Virus record (IMG/VR): IMGVR_UViG_3300044620_000129
Location: 1-28,827 of that record
DNA: 28,827 bases
Reading direction: 5' to 3' (one strand)
Source of the DNA: a virus
The notes under the pieces are model-generated. The model was not told where the DNA came from and did not search any database. It worked only from the letters and a program-made list of their open reading frames with translations. This document shows positions 14,174 to 23,038 of the stretch, piece by piece. A program made the position numbers and the translations under genes. Within the stretch, counting starts at the first letter, position 1. Each line of letters starts with the position of its first letter.

Positions 14174-15142
14174 ATGGCAATTTCTTCAAGGCAAGGTTTA
14201 ATAGATTACTGTCTCCGCAGACTCGGATTTCCAGTAATCGAAATTAATGTAGACGATGATCAAGTAGAAGATCGTATCGATGACGCATTACAATATTTTC
14301 AAGAGTATCACTTCGACGGTGTCGAGAGACTCTACCTAACACACAAAGTTACAACCGCAGAACTAAAATTCTCAGGATTATCATCGCCATCGTTTGAAAA
14401 CAACGAGATGTTAGTCGGTAACACCTCAGGTGCAACATGTATCTTATATACATTATCCGGAACTACCGCAAGAATAACCAACGTAAAGGGCGCATTTACA
14501 GCAGGTGAAACTGTAACTGGATCTACCTCGGGATTCAGTAGAGCACTCGCAGCAACTAATTTCTATACTGCAGGAGACATTCAAAACGGTTATCTTCCAC
14601 TTCCAGATTCGGTAATTGGTGTTATCCGTGTTCTACCTGTCAATGGTCCAAGTTCTGGTATGAACAATCGCAACAACATGTTCGATCTTATCTATCAGTT
14701 CCGCTTAAATGACATGTATAACTTGCTCTCTGCTGACATGGTTTACTACACCCAAGTTCAACAGCATCTATCTATGCTTGATATGCTTCTGGTTGGCGAT
14801 CGGTCATTCAAATACAATCGTAAAATGGACAAGATGTATATTGATATGAATTGGGAAGAAGTATTAAATCCTGATGATTTTATTGTCGTTGAATGCTATC
14901 GTATCCTAGACCCATCAACATATACACAAGTCTATGATGACATGTTCCTAAAACGTTATTCAACTGCATTGATCAAACGTCAATGGGGAGAGAACATGAA
15001 GAAGTTTGGTGGGATCCAACTTCCAGGAGGTGTCATTCTAAACGGTAAAGAGATCTACGAAGAAGCAGTCGAAGAAATCGCAACAATCGAAAACGAAATG
15101 CAATTAAAGTCAGAGTTGCCAATAGACTTCATGGTTGGATAA
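14174..15142 (+). CDS. 13: Neck protein gp13
   Basis: This 322-residue protein (T4 gp13 has 309) has the conserved N-terminus D-Y-C-L-R-R-L-G-F-P-V-I-E-I-N-V-D-D-D-Q and V-E-D-R-I-D-D-A-L-Q-Y-F typical of gp13, which joins the DNA-filled head to the tail. The C-terminal half has R-Q-W-G-E-N-M-K-K-F. Between residues about 64 and 132 sits a Gly/Thr/Ser-rich stretch, G-N-T-S-G-A-T and A-G-E-T-V-T-G-S-T-S-G, that looks like an inserted beta domain. It heads the run 13-14-15-16-17. Confidence 0.9.
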   Translation: MAISSRQGLIDYCLRRLGFPVIEINVDDDQVEDRIDDALQYFQEYHFDGVERLYLTHKVTTAELKFSGLSSPSFENNEMLVGNTSGATCILYTLSGTTARITNVKGAFTAGETVTGSTSGFSRALAATNFYTAGDIQNGYLPLPDSVIGVIRVLPVNGPSSGMNNRNNMFDLIYQFRLNDMYNLLSADMVYYTQVQQHLSMLDMLLVGDRSFKYNRKMDKMYIDMNWEEVLNPDDFIVVECYRILDPSTYTQVYDDMFLKRYSTALIKRQWGENMKKFGGIQLPGGVILNGKEIYEEAVEEIATIENEMQLKSELPIDFMVG

Positions 15143-15145
15143 GAC

Positions 15146-15892
15146 ATGCCAACGAACTTCTACTTTCAATCTGGTAATACATCTGGAACCACAAACGAAC
15201 AACGTTTGGTGGAAGATCTTGTCATTGAAAGTTTGAAGATCTACGGACATGACGTTTACTATTTACCAAGACAAACAGGCAATCTAGATGGAATACTCGG
15301 CGAGGATGCGCTTCAGTATTTTGATCAAGCATATCCACTTGAAATGTATCTCGAGAACGTCCAAGGATTCGAAGGTGAAGGCGAACTATTTACTAAGTTC
15401 GGGTTTGAGTTTAGATCTTCAGCAACATTCGTAGTTGCTAAGAGGCGTTGGGAAGAAGGTGTTGCTCAGAATGCAACTGTTCAACTACCCGATCGTCCAG
15501 CAGAAGGCGACCTACTTTACTTCTCGAAAACCAAAACATTTTTCGTAATCAAGTATGTCGACTTCTTGAATCCGTTTTACCAACTTGGTAAGATATACAC
15601 GTTTAAACTGCAGTGTGATGTATTCGAATTCAGTTCGGAAAGAATCGATACTGGAATTGCAGAAATTGATTCAATTACGGACACATCAAGTCAAGACGTT
15701 TACAGATTCCAACTGTTAATGCAGTCAGGTGATTTGGTTCTAAACAATAGTGACGATTCAATTATCCTAGAGGTATATGCTACAGCAGATACTGATAAGC
15801 AAGCAGACAATGATGAATTCGAGGTAGAAGCAGAAGGCATTCTAGACTTCACGGCATTCAATCCATTCGGTGAGGTACAGAAAAGAGCATAA
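15146..15892 (+). CDS. 14: Neck protein gp14
   Basis: This 248-residue protein (T4 gp14 has 256) opens P-T-N-F-Y-F-Q-S-G and continues E-Q-R-L-V-E-D-L-V-I-E-S-L-K-I-Y-G and Y-Y-L-P-R, the gp14 signature. It acts with gp13 at the head-tail connector. It follows gp13 after 3 bases, and its stop overlaps the next start by one base (TAATG). Confidence 0.9.
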   Translation: MPTNFYFQSGNTSGTTNEQRLVEDLVIESLKIYGHDVYYLPRQTGNLDGILGEDALQYFDQAYPLEMYLENVQGFEGEGELFTKFGFEFRSSATFVVAKRRWEEGVAQNATVQLPDRPAEGDLLYFSKTKTFFVIKYVDFLNPFYQLGKIYTFKLQCDVFEFSSERIDTGIAEIDSITDTSSQDVYRFQLLMQSGDLVLNNSDDSIILEVYATADTDKQADNDEFEVEAEGILDFTAFNPFGEVQKRA

Positions 15893-16665
15893 TGTTTTTA
15901 CGTCAACACTTCTATCACCAACACATTAGAAAAGCAATTATTGCTTTCGGCACAATCTTCAATCAGATCTCAGTTAAGAGATACAATTCTGATCAAGAAG
16001 TCGTGCAATCTGTTCGTGTTCCTTTAGCATATTCACCAAAAAATAAGTTTCTTGCTCGTATCGCAGAAGTTCCATCAACTACAACCCAAGCAGCAGCAAT
16101 TATTCTGCCGCGAATGGGTTTCGAGATTACGGGATTACAATATAATCCTGCGAGAAAAATTAACTTGTTGACAAAGAACGTGGCAGTTGGTCAGGGTGAC
16201 GACCCTAACGTACTGCGAACTCAATTCACCAGCACACCATATGATATGAATATTTCATTGTATGCAATGGCAAAGAATCAAGACGATGGTTTACAAATTA
16301 TCGAACAAATAATTCCGTTCTTCAATCCTGACTTCTGTGTTACCGTATCCGATATTCCTTCAATGGGTATTAAGAGAGACCTTCAGATAATTCTCGATTC
16401 TATTAATTATGAGGATGATTATGCTGGCGACTACATGCAAAGACGTTCAATTGTTTGGACGCTAAACTTTACGCTTGGGTTGAATCTTTATGGTCCAGTC
16501 GAGCAGCAAGGAATTATCCGAACTGCGATTGCGAATACATATACAGATATTGAGCAACCAAATTATGAACAAAAATATCAAGTAACAACAAATCCAGATA
16601 CTGCTGCGGTGACTGACGATTGGGATTATGTGGAGCAATTCGATGAATTCTATGAACAAGGGTAA
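15892..16665 (+). CDS. 15: Tail sheath stabiliser and completion protein gp15
   Basis: This 257-residue protein (T4 gp15 has 272) lies between gp14 and the small terminase, as in T4. The N-terminal H-Q-H-I-R-K-A-I-I-A-F-G-T-I-F and the central P-R-M-G-F-E-I-T-G-L-Q-Y and S-L-Y-A-M-A-K-N-Q-D-D-G-L-Q-I-I-E-Q segments fit gp15 homologues. The family protein caps the tail at the neck end. The start shares one base with gp14's stop. Confidence 0.9.
   Translation: MFLRQHFYHQHIRKAIIAFGTIFNQISVKRYNSDQEVVQSVRVPLAYSPKNKFLARIAEVPSTTTQAAAIILPRMGFEITGLQYNPARKINLLTKNVAVGQGDDPNVLRTQFTSTPYDMNISLYAMAKNQDDGLQIIEQIIPFFNPDFCVTVSDIPSMGIKRDLQIILDSINYEDDYAGDYMQRRSIVWTLNFTLGLNLYGPVEQQGIIRTAIANTYTDIEQPNYEQKYQVTTNPDTAAVTDDWDYVEQFDEFYEQG
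16632..16635 (+). promoter_or_regulatory. Ribosome site GGAG that decides the gene 16 start
   Basis: GGAG lies 7 bases before ATG 16643. The alternatives ATG 16628 and ATG 16652 have no well-spaced site. Confidence 0.5.
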
Positions 16666-17134
16666 TTATCAAGATCTCGATGATCTTTTCGGAACCGAAA
16701 CAACAAAGATCCCCGAAGAAACAATTGAAGTAATTGAGGTAGAAGTTCTCCCAGCGACCACAACTACATCCTCAGTTCCAGCAATTATAGAATCCACGGG
16801 TAATGATATCGAAGATGACTATAACAATGCAAGAAATAAACTCAATGAGTTGATTGGGACTAGTCAAAAAGCATTAGAGGGCATGTTAAATGTCGCTCTC
16901 GCAAGTGACAGTCCTCGTGCTTATGAAGTAGTCGGGCAGTTGATCAAAACAACTGGTGATACTGCGAAGGATCTATTGGATCTACAAGCAAAAAAGAAAA
17001 AAATTCTGCAGGATGATAACAAGAAAACTCAGCAAATCGACACGCAGAATAATATTATCTTTTCTGGTAGCACCCAGGATTTACTCAAGGCGTTGAAAGC
17101 AGAGAAAGCAAAAGTAATAGAACATGATAGTTGA
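16643..17134 (+). CDS. 16: Small terminase subunit gp16
   Basis: From ATG 16643 the protein has 163 residues (T4 gp16 has 164). It has a low-complexity acidic/Thr N-terminus and the typical helical core D-D-Y-N-N-A-R-N-K-L-N-E-L, then A-L-E-G-M-L-N-V-A and P-R-A-Y-E-V-V-G-Q-L-I-K-T, followed by a basic/Gln-rich C-terminus. It recognises DNA and stimulates gp17 during packaging. It overlaps gp15 by 23 bases and gp17 by 11. Confidence 0.9.
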   Translation: MNSMNKGNYQDLDDLFGTETTKIPEETIEVIEVEVLPATTTTSSVPAIIESTGNDIEDDYNNARNKLNELIGTSQKALEGMLNVALASDSPRAYEVVGQLIKTTGDTAKDLLDLQAKKKKILQDDNKKTQQIDTQNNIIFSGSTQDLLKALKAEKAKVIEHDS

Positions 17135-18758
17135 GGAATCCTCGTATCACGGTAATATTAATTTAAAACCGATCGGATACAAACATAATTTTACTCCGGA
17201 GCAATTGACAGAACTCGCATTATGCGAGGAAGATCCAATTTACTTCATTGAAAATTATTGTATGATTGTTTCGCTGGACGAAGGTCTTATTCCATTCAAA
17301 CTCTATGAATGTCAGAAGCGCAAAGTCCACCACATCCTAGACAATCGTAAAGCGATTCTCATGGAGGGTCGCCAGCAGGGTAAGACTATTACATCTGCTG
17401 CTTGTATCTTGTGGTATACACTGTTCCAAGATGCAAAAACTGTTGCTATTCTTGCGAACAAGACTTCTGCTGCTCGCGAAGTCATGAATCGTTATCAAGG
17501 TATGTTTGAGAACTTGCCTCTCTGGATGCAGCAAGGCGTTAAGACTTGGAACAAGGGTGACGTTGAATTAGAAAACGGATCCAAGGTATTTACTGCTGCT
17601 ACGACTGCCTCTGGTATTCGTGGTAAGTCGGTTAACTGGTTGTATATCGACGAAGCAGCGATTATTCCAAACACGGTCGCCGAGCAGTTCTTCGCTTCAG
17701 TTTATCCTACAATTTCTGCTGGTCAAACTACAAAGATTCTATTGACTTCTACACCTCTGGGGTATAACCACTTCTGGAAATTCTGGAACGAAGCGGAAAA
17801 GGGTGTCAACGGATTTGAACCAATGTTCATTCCATACACTGAAATCCCAGGACGCGACGAAGCATGGGCAGAAGAGCAACTCAAGATGCTCGGGGAACTC
17901 AAGTTCAACCAAGAAGTTCTGTGTAATTTCCTTGGTTCGAGTAACACTCTGATCAACGCACATACTCTTGGAGCGATGAGTTCTATTGACCCTATATACA
18001 TGAAAGATGGTCTAGATATCTTCGAAGATCCCATCCCAGAGCATACTTATGTTATGGGTGTTGATACGGCAAGAGGTATTGGTGGCGACTATTCTGCGTT
18101 CACTGTGCTTGACGCAACCTCTGTTCCCTATAAACTCGTCGCTAAATACCGCAATAATAAAATACCACCAATGCTTTATCCTAACATTGTAAATAAGGTG
18201 GCGAGAGATTTTAATAATGCATATGTGATGATTGAAATTAATGACATGGGTCAGCAAGTCGCTGATATTTTGCATTCAGAATTAGAATATGATAATATTT
18301 TAACAACGTCGAAGGATACGAATAAACAATATCTTTCTCCAGGTTTCGGTAGAGCAACCCAAATGGGTGTTCGAATGACTAAGCAAGTAAAAAGGCAAGG
18401 TTGTTTTACACTAAAATCCCTGATGGAAGAAAAGAAGTTACTGATTTTTGATGCGGATACCATCTCAGAATTCTCTACCTTTATTGAAAAGATGGGAACT
18501 TGGATGGCAGACGAAGGATATTTTGATGACTTGGTGATGAGTTTAGTACTGTTTGCTTGGGTAACCAGCAACACATATTTCACAGATCTGACAGATATTG
18601 ATATTAGAAAGAAGTTATATGATGGTCAGATGAAACAGATAGAAGAAGAACTGACACCATTTGGTTTGATAGTAAATGGCACTGAAGAAGAGTTTTTTGT
18701 TGATAGTGGAGACCTATGGTCAGTCGATACTAAGACCGTTAAACGTGGTTGGATGTAA
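17124..18758 (+). CDS. 17: Large terminase subunit gp17 (ATPase and nuclease)
   Basis: This 544-residue protein (T4 gp17 has 610) pumps DNA into the prohead and cuts it. The ATPase domain shows Walker A G-R-Q-Q-G-K-T (82-88), Walker B W-L-Y-I-D-E-A-A (D176, E177) and coupling motif L-L-T-S-T-P (206-211). The RNase-H-like nuclease domain shows M-G-V-D-T-A-R-G (D314), V-M-I-E-I-N-D (E371) and Y-F-D-D-L-V-M-S (D468/D469). All catalytic residues appear intact. The start lies within the end of gp16. Confidence 0.97.
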   Translation: MIVEESSYHGNINLKPIGYKHNFTPEQLTELALCEEDPIYFIENYCMIVSLDEGLIPFKLYECQKRKVHHILDNRKAILMEGRQQGKTITSAACILWYTLFQDAKTVAILANKTSAAREVMNRYQGMFENLPLWMQQGVKTWNKGDVELENGSKVFTAATTASGIRGKSVNWLYIDEAAIIPNTVAEQFFASVYPTISAGQTTKILLTSTPLGYNHFWKFWNEAEKGVNGFEPMFIPYTEIPGRDEAWAEEQLKMLGELKFNQEVLCNFLGSSNTLINAHTLGAMSSIDPIYMKDGLDIFEDPIPEHTYVMGVDTARGIGGDYSAFTVLDATSVPYKLVAKYRNNKIPPMLYPNIVNKVARDFNNAYVMIEINDMGQQVADILHSELEYDNILTTSKDTNKQYLSPGFGRATQMGVRMTKQVKRQGCFTLKSLMEEKKLLIFDADTISEFSTFIEKMGTWMADEGYFDDLVMSLVLFAWVTSNTYFTDLTDIDIRKKLYDGQMKQIEEELTPFGLIVNGTEEEFFVDSGDLWSVDTKTVKRGWM

Positions 18759-18769
18759 AGTAAGCATTT

Positions 18770-18777
18770 TATAAATA
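18770..18777 (+). promoter_or_regulatory. T4-type late promoter TATAAATA (before gene 18)
   Basis: Exact consensus 12 bases after the gp17 stop and 58 bases before ATG 18835, the longest leader of the late promoters here. The leader contains a small GACA/TGTC hairpin followed by a T-run (18793-18816). Confidence 0.75.
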
Positions 18778-18834
18778 ACCTTATAAGCAAAAAGACAGTG
18801 GTTTTTGTCAGTTTTTATATACAAGGAGAAGAAA

Positions 18835-20508
18835 ATGGCATTTCAATTATCGCCAGGAGTCCTAGTTACTGAAAAGGATCTAACTAGCGTCGTACCAGCA
18901 GTCTCAAGTTCTGCTGGTGGGTACGCTGGTTACTTCCTCTGGGGACCTGTAAACGAAATTCAAACAATTTCGTCAGAAAACCAACTCGTTCGCGAGTTTG
19001 GTAAACCAACAAGCACAACAACAGTTCACTTCCACACTGCTGCTAACTTTCTTGGTTACGGCAACAACCTGCAACTAGTTCGCACAGTTGGCACAGCAGC
19101 AAGAAATGCTGTTTCAACAGGTACGGCAATTGCGATTAACAATCAAGATGTATATGATGCATCTTATGCTGCAGGCGAAGCAGCAGTAGGAACTTGGGCG
19201 GCCAAGTATCCAGGAGCTATTGGTAATTCTCTGAAGGTTGGTATTGCTGATGCTGCAACATTCGGTGAATGGTCATACGTTGCACAGTTTGATGGTGCTC
19301 CAGGAACCTCTGAATATGCAGCAAATTACAATTCATCTGGTGATGAAGTCCACGTAATTGTTGTCGATGAAGATGGCGCATTTACTGGTGTTGCTGGTAC
19401 TGTTCTAGAAAAGTTCCCATTCGTTTCTAAGGCATCTGATGCTAAGAATTCTGATGGTTCTTCGAACTACTATAAGAACGTAATTAACGCACAATCAAAA
19501 TATATTTGGTGGATGGATCACCCATCATCGATGACTGATTGGGGATCAACAGCAGCAGTTGCAGGCGCATTTGTCGGACTGAATGCACCAGAAAACGTTT
19601 CTCTCACAAGTGGTGTTGATGCTGCTCCATCTTCTGGTGACCTTCAAACAGGTTACGATCTGTTTGCTAACAAGGAACTTGTTGACGTTTCGCTTCTTCT
19701 GACTGGTGGACATGCTGTTGCTGTCGCTCAGCACGTGATCGACAACGTTGTCCTTGATCGTCTTGACTGTGTTGTTTTCCTTTCACCACCACTTGCAGCA
19801 GTTCAAAACAATGCTGGTGATGAAGCAGATGACATCGTAACATACAGAAATACAACTCTCGATCGTTCGACTTCATACGCTGTTATGGATTCAGGTTGGA
19901 AGGTTCAATACGACAAGTATAATGACACATATATCAATATTCCTTTGAATGCTGATACTGCAGGTCTATGCGCACGTACTGACAATACCAACGATCCATG
20001 GTGGTCGCCTGCTGGTTTCAATCGTGGCGCAATCAAGAACTGCGTGAAACTTCTGTATTCGCCAAACCAAACAGACCGCGATACTCTTTACAAGAATGGT
20101 GTCAACCCAGTTGTATCATTCCCAGGACAGGGTGTTGTTCTTTATGGTGACAAGACACTTCTTGCGAAACCATCGGCATTCGATCGTATCAATGTTCGTC
20201 GTCTGTTCATCGTTCTTGAGAAGGCAATCGCGACTGCTGCTAAGTTCCAGTTGTTCGAATTCAACGATGTCTTCACTCGTTCGCAGTTCAAGTCACTAGT
20301 TGAACCATTCCTCCGCGATGTTCGTGGTCGTCGTGGTATATATGACTTCCGTGTCGTTTGCGACGAATCAAATAACACTGGCGAAGTAATTGACCGTAAT
20401 GAGTTTGTTGCAGATATCTACATCAAACCTGCTAAGTCAATCAACTTCATCTACCTAAACTTCATCGCAACACGTACCTCGGTATCGTTCGAAGAAGTTG
20501 GTGCCTAA
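18835..20508 (+). CDS. 18: Contractile tail sheath protein gp18
   Basis: From ATG 18835, after AAGGAG, the protein has 557 residues (T4 gp18 has 659). A frame extension to 18805 lacks a ribosome site and does not look like sheath sequence. The N-terminus F-Q-L-S-P-G-V-L-V-T-E-K-D-L-T is the conserved sheath start. The C-terminus carries the sheath signature G-R-R-G-I-Y-D-F-R-V-V-C-D-E-S-N-N-T and A-D-I-Y-I-K-P-A-K-S-I-N-F-I. Being shorter than T4, it probably lacks part of the outer protruding domains. Confidence 0.95.
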   Translation: MAFQLSPGVLVTEKDLTSVVPAVSSSAGGYAGYFLWGPVNEIQTISSENQLVREFGKPTSTTTVHFHTAANFLGYGNNLQLVRTVGTAARNAVSTGTAIAINNQDVYDASYAAGEAAVGTWAAKYPGAIGNSLKVGIADAATFGEWSYVAQFDGAPGTSEYAANYNSSGDEVHVIVVDEDGAFTGVAGTVLEKFPFVSKASDAKNSDGSSNYYKNVINAQSKYIWWMDHPSSMTDWGSTAAVAGAFVGLNAPENVSLTSGVDAAPSSGDLQTGYDLFANKELVDVSLLLTGGHAVAVAQHVIDNVVLDRLDCVVFLSPPLAAVQNNAGDEADDIVTYRNTTLDRSTSYAVMDSGWKVQYDKYNDTYINIPLNADTAGLCARTDNTNDPWWSPAGFNRGAIKNCVKLLYSPNQTDRDTLYKNGVNPVVSFPGQGVVLYGDKTLLAKPSAFDRINVRRLFIVLEKAIATAAKFQLFEFNDVFTRSQFKSLVEPFLRDVRGRRGIYDFRVVCDESNNTGEVIDRNEFVADIYIKPAKSINFIYLNFIATRTSVSFEEVGA

Positions 20509-20515
20509 TAACCCG

Positions 20516-20523
20516 AATAAATA
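20516..20523 (+). promoter_or_regulatory. Late-promoter variant AATAAATA (before gene 19)
   Basis: One mismatch to TATAAATA, 22 bases upstream of ATG 20545, the same placement as the exact sites. Confidence 0.5.
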
Positions 20524-20544
20524 GAATTATAGGAGAAATCTAAT

Positions 20545-21063
20545 ATGGATATTTCAAAGTTTAAAGGGTTACTAGGTGCTGGTGGTGCAAGACCAAACCA
20601 ATTCCGTGTATTACTCAACTGGCCTGGATATGTAACATCCGTTCCTGATAGAGAATATGCGCTGTTGGTAACTGGTGCTGCCCTTCCTGCATCAACAGTA
20701 AACCCAACTCTCGTTCAGTATCGCGGACGCGAAGTGAAACTCGCTGGTGAGCGTATCTTCGATCCGTGGACAGTAACAATCATCAATGACACTGAAATGT
20801 CGCTCCGTAAACCATTCGAAGAGTGGATGACAGGAATGAATGATCTGGAATTGAACACAGGTGTTCTTACACCAACTGAATATCAAGCAGATATTATCGT
20901 TCAGCATCTCGATCGTAATGATGAAGTTCTGATGGAATACACACTGTATAACTCATTCCCGATTAACATGTCGGAAATTGGTTTGCAATATGGTCAGAAT
21001 GATGTAATCGAAGAGTTCACAGTAACATTCAATTACTCACACTACCTAACTAACACACTTTAA
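20545..21063 (+). CDS. 19: Tail tube protein gp19
   Basis: This 172-residue protein (T4 gp19 has 163) opens with M-D-I-S-K-F-K-G-L-L-G and then R-P-N-Q-F-R-V-L-L-N-W-P. P-A-S-T-V-N-P-T and Y-R-G-R-E-V-K-L-A-G-E-R are conserved in gp19. It polymerises into the inner tube of the contractile tail and lies directly after the sheath gene, as in T4. AGGAG precedes the start. Confidence 0.95.
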   Translation: MDISKFKGLLGAGGARPNQFRVLLNWPGYVTSVPDREYALLVTGAALPASTVNPTLVQYRGREVKLAGERIFDPWTVTIINDTEMSLRKPFEEWMTGMNDLELNTGVLTPTEYQADIIVQHLDRNDEVLMEYTLYNSFPINMSEIGLQYGQNDVIEEFTVTFNYSHYLTNTL

Positions 21064-21078
21064 GAGTAATCTAATATT

Positions 21079-22611
21079 ATGGAAATTTTTGGTTATAAGA
21101 TTACACGATCTTCGGAGCCACCAACGGAAAAATCGTTCGTGGCTCCGACAGACGACGGTGGCACAGATGAAATTAAAGCAGGTGGTTACTACGGAACCTA
21201 TCTAGATTTAGATGGGACTGCCAGCACAGAACAAGAACTGATTAGACGCTATCGTGACATTGCTGGAATGGCAGATGTCGACACAGCAATTGATGATATT
21301 GTTAATGACTCCATATCAAATCTTGATGACGAAGATCCAATTAGAATTAATCTGGATAACGTAGAGGTTTCTGCGGGCATCAAGAAAGATATCGAAAAAG
21401 AATTCGAAGAAATCTTAAGAATCTTAGATTTTAAACTAAGAGCGCACGATTACTTCCGTCGTTGGTATGTTGATGGGAGATTATTCTTTCACAAAGTTAT
21501 CGACACAGCAAACCCAAAGCAGGGTCTAACTGATGTTCGATACATCGATCCACGGAAGATTAAAAAAGTTCGTGAGATCATCAAAGAAAAAGACACAAAG
21601 ACTAATGTCGATTTCATCAAACGTATTGATGAGTATTTTCTCTTTAACGAGAAAGGTGTAGTACACCAAAAGTCAGCAAGCGCGAATGATTATTCAACCA
21701 GCGCGAATGCACTTAGAATCACAAAGGACGCTATCTGCCATGTTCCTTCTGGTCTTGTTGATCAGGATAAGAACGTGGGATTGTCGTATCTCCATAAAGC
21801 AATACGTCCAGCAAACCAACTCCGCATGATGGAAAACGCACTGGTGATTTATCGTATCACTCGTGCTCCTGAGCGTCGAGTATTTTATGTTGACGTTGGT
21901 AACCTACCTAAGATTAAAGCGGAACAATACCTCAAGGGTATTATGAACCAGTATCGTAACAAGATTGTTTACGATTCAAACACTGGTGAAATCCGTGACG
22001 ATAAGAAATTCATGTCAATGCTTGAAGACTTCTGGTTGCCTCGCCGCGAAGGTGGTAGAGGAACACAGATCGAAACACTTCCTGGAGGGGAAAACCTTGG
22101 GCAGATCCAAGACGTTGAATACTTCCAAAAGAAACTATATCAAGCATTGAATGTTCCAATCTCGAGACAGCAACAGCAATCAGGTTTAAACTTTGGTCGT
22201 GCTGCTGAGATTAATCGTGACGAATGGAAGTTTACAAAGTTTATTGCTAGACTTCGTCGTCGCTTCTCGTTAATTTTTGATGACCTCCTAAAGACACAGT
22301 TGATTCTCAAGGGAATCATAACTGAAGCAGACTGGGAAGCAATCAAATATAAGATTCAATACAACTATGCAACTGATGCATATTACACAGAATCAAAAGA
22401 ACAGCAAATCCTTCAGTCTCGTATCGAGATTCTGAATGGAATGGCGAATTATATTGGTTCGCTCTACAGCAAGGAATATGTCCAAAAGAATATTCTGAAA
22501 CTTACTGATGATGAGATAGCAGAAATCGAAGCAGCGAATGAAGCAAATCCACCAGAAGTTCCACCTGCAGAAGAGCAACCGCCACAACCAGAACAAACTG
22601 AACAAGGATAA
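21079..22611 (+). CDS. 20: Portal protein gp20
   Basis: This 510-residue protein (T4 gp20 has 524) has the portal sequence R-Y-R-D-I-A-G-M-A-D-V-D-T-A-I-D-D-I, R-Y-I-D-P-R-K-I-K-K-V and F-W-L-P-R-R-E-G-G-R-G-T, then V-P-I-S-R-Q-Q-Q-Q-S-G. It forms the dodecameric head vertex through which DNA enters and the tail attaches. The C-terminus is Glu/Pro/Gln-rich. There is no good late promoter directly upstream, so it is probably read with genes 18 and 19. Confidence 0.95.
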   Translation: MEIFGYKITRSSEPPTEKSFVAPTDDGGTDEIKAGGYYGTYLDLDGTASTEQELIRRYRDIAGMADVDTAIDDIVNDSISNLDDEDPIRINLDNVEVSAGIKKDIEKEFEEILRILDFKLRAHDYFRRWYVDGRLFFHKVIDTANPKQGLTDVRYIDPRKIKKVREIIKEKDTKTNVDFIKRIDEYFLFNEKGVVHQKSASANDYSTSANALRITKDAICHVPSGLVDQDKNVGLSYLHKAIRPANQLRMMENALVIYRITRAPERRVFYVDVGNLPKIKAEQYLKGIMNQYRNKIVYDSNTGEIRDDKKFMSMLEDFWLPRREGGRGTQIETLPGGENLGQIQDVEYFQKKLYQALNVPISRQQQQSGLNFGRAAEINRDEWKFTKFIARLRRRFSLIFDDLLKTQLILKGIITEADWEAIKYKIQYNYATDAYYTESKEQQILQSRIEILNGMANYIGSLYSKEYVQKNILKLTDDEIAEIEAANEANPPEVPPAEEQPPQPEQTEQG

Positions 22612-22616
22612 TTATT

Positions 22617-22856
22617 ATGGAAAACAATGTAGCAGATTTAATAAATAGCATTGAAAGCGGTACTCTTGCCGATGCAGAACAAGTATTTAATGATATTATG
22701 GACATTAAAGCGGGAACTGCATTAGATGCATACAGACAGCAGATTGCCATGAACGTTTTTAATGGTCAAGAATCAGAACCTGAAGAAGAATCTGATACTG
22801 ACACCCAAGACGAATCAGATGAAGACTTTACGGGAGAAGAAGATGCTGAAGTTTAA
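22617..22856 (+). CDS. 67: Prohead core protein gp67-like
   Basis: This 79-residue protein (T4 gp67 has 80) lies between portal and protease genes as in T4. It has a short helical N-terminal half (D-L-I-N-S-I-E-S-G, A-L-D-A-Y-R-Q-Q-I-A) and an extremely acidic C-terminal half of Glu, Asp and Ser. The family is an internal scaffold component of the prohead, cleaved by gp21. Confidence 0.85.
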   Translation: MENNVADLINSIESGTLADAEQVFNDIMDIKAGTALDAYRQQIAMNVFNGQESEPEEESDTDTQDESDEDFTGEEDAEV

Positions 22857-23028
22857 AGATTTAATGGAAAGAATCAATGAAACTCGCTCATTGAATCTTG
22901 AAGAAGTTGAGCAGACCGACGAAGCACTAAAGGGTAATCAACATAAGATTGATGCCAATAAGAATGGTAAGGTTGACGGACACGATTTCAAGATTTTGCG
23001 TAATGCAAAGAAAGCAAGATACCAGTAA
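22843..23028 (+). CDS. Small prohead-region protein with EF-hand/dockerin-like loop
   Basis: ATG 22843, after GGGAGAAG, gives 61 residues; the longer frame from 22762 lies inside gene 67. The N-terminus L-K-F-K-D-L-M-E-R-I-N-E is helical. Residues 37-48, D-A-N-K-N-G-K-V-D-G-H-D, match a calcium-loop pattern: D1, N3, N5, G6, V8, D9 and D12. F-K-I-L-R follows. It overlaps gene 67 by 14 bases and occupies the place of T4 gene 68, but I cannot show homology to gp68. Confidence 0.65.
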   Translation: MLKFKDLMERINETRSLNLEEVEQTDEALKGNQHKIDANKNGKVDGHDFKILRNAKKARYQ

Positions 23029-23038
23029 GGAATAACAG

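Noticed and set aside
22640-22647. AATAAATA inside gene 67
   Set aside because: It has one mismatch and lies inside coding sequence just after the start of gene 67, about 200 bases before the next gene.
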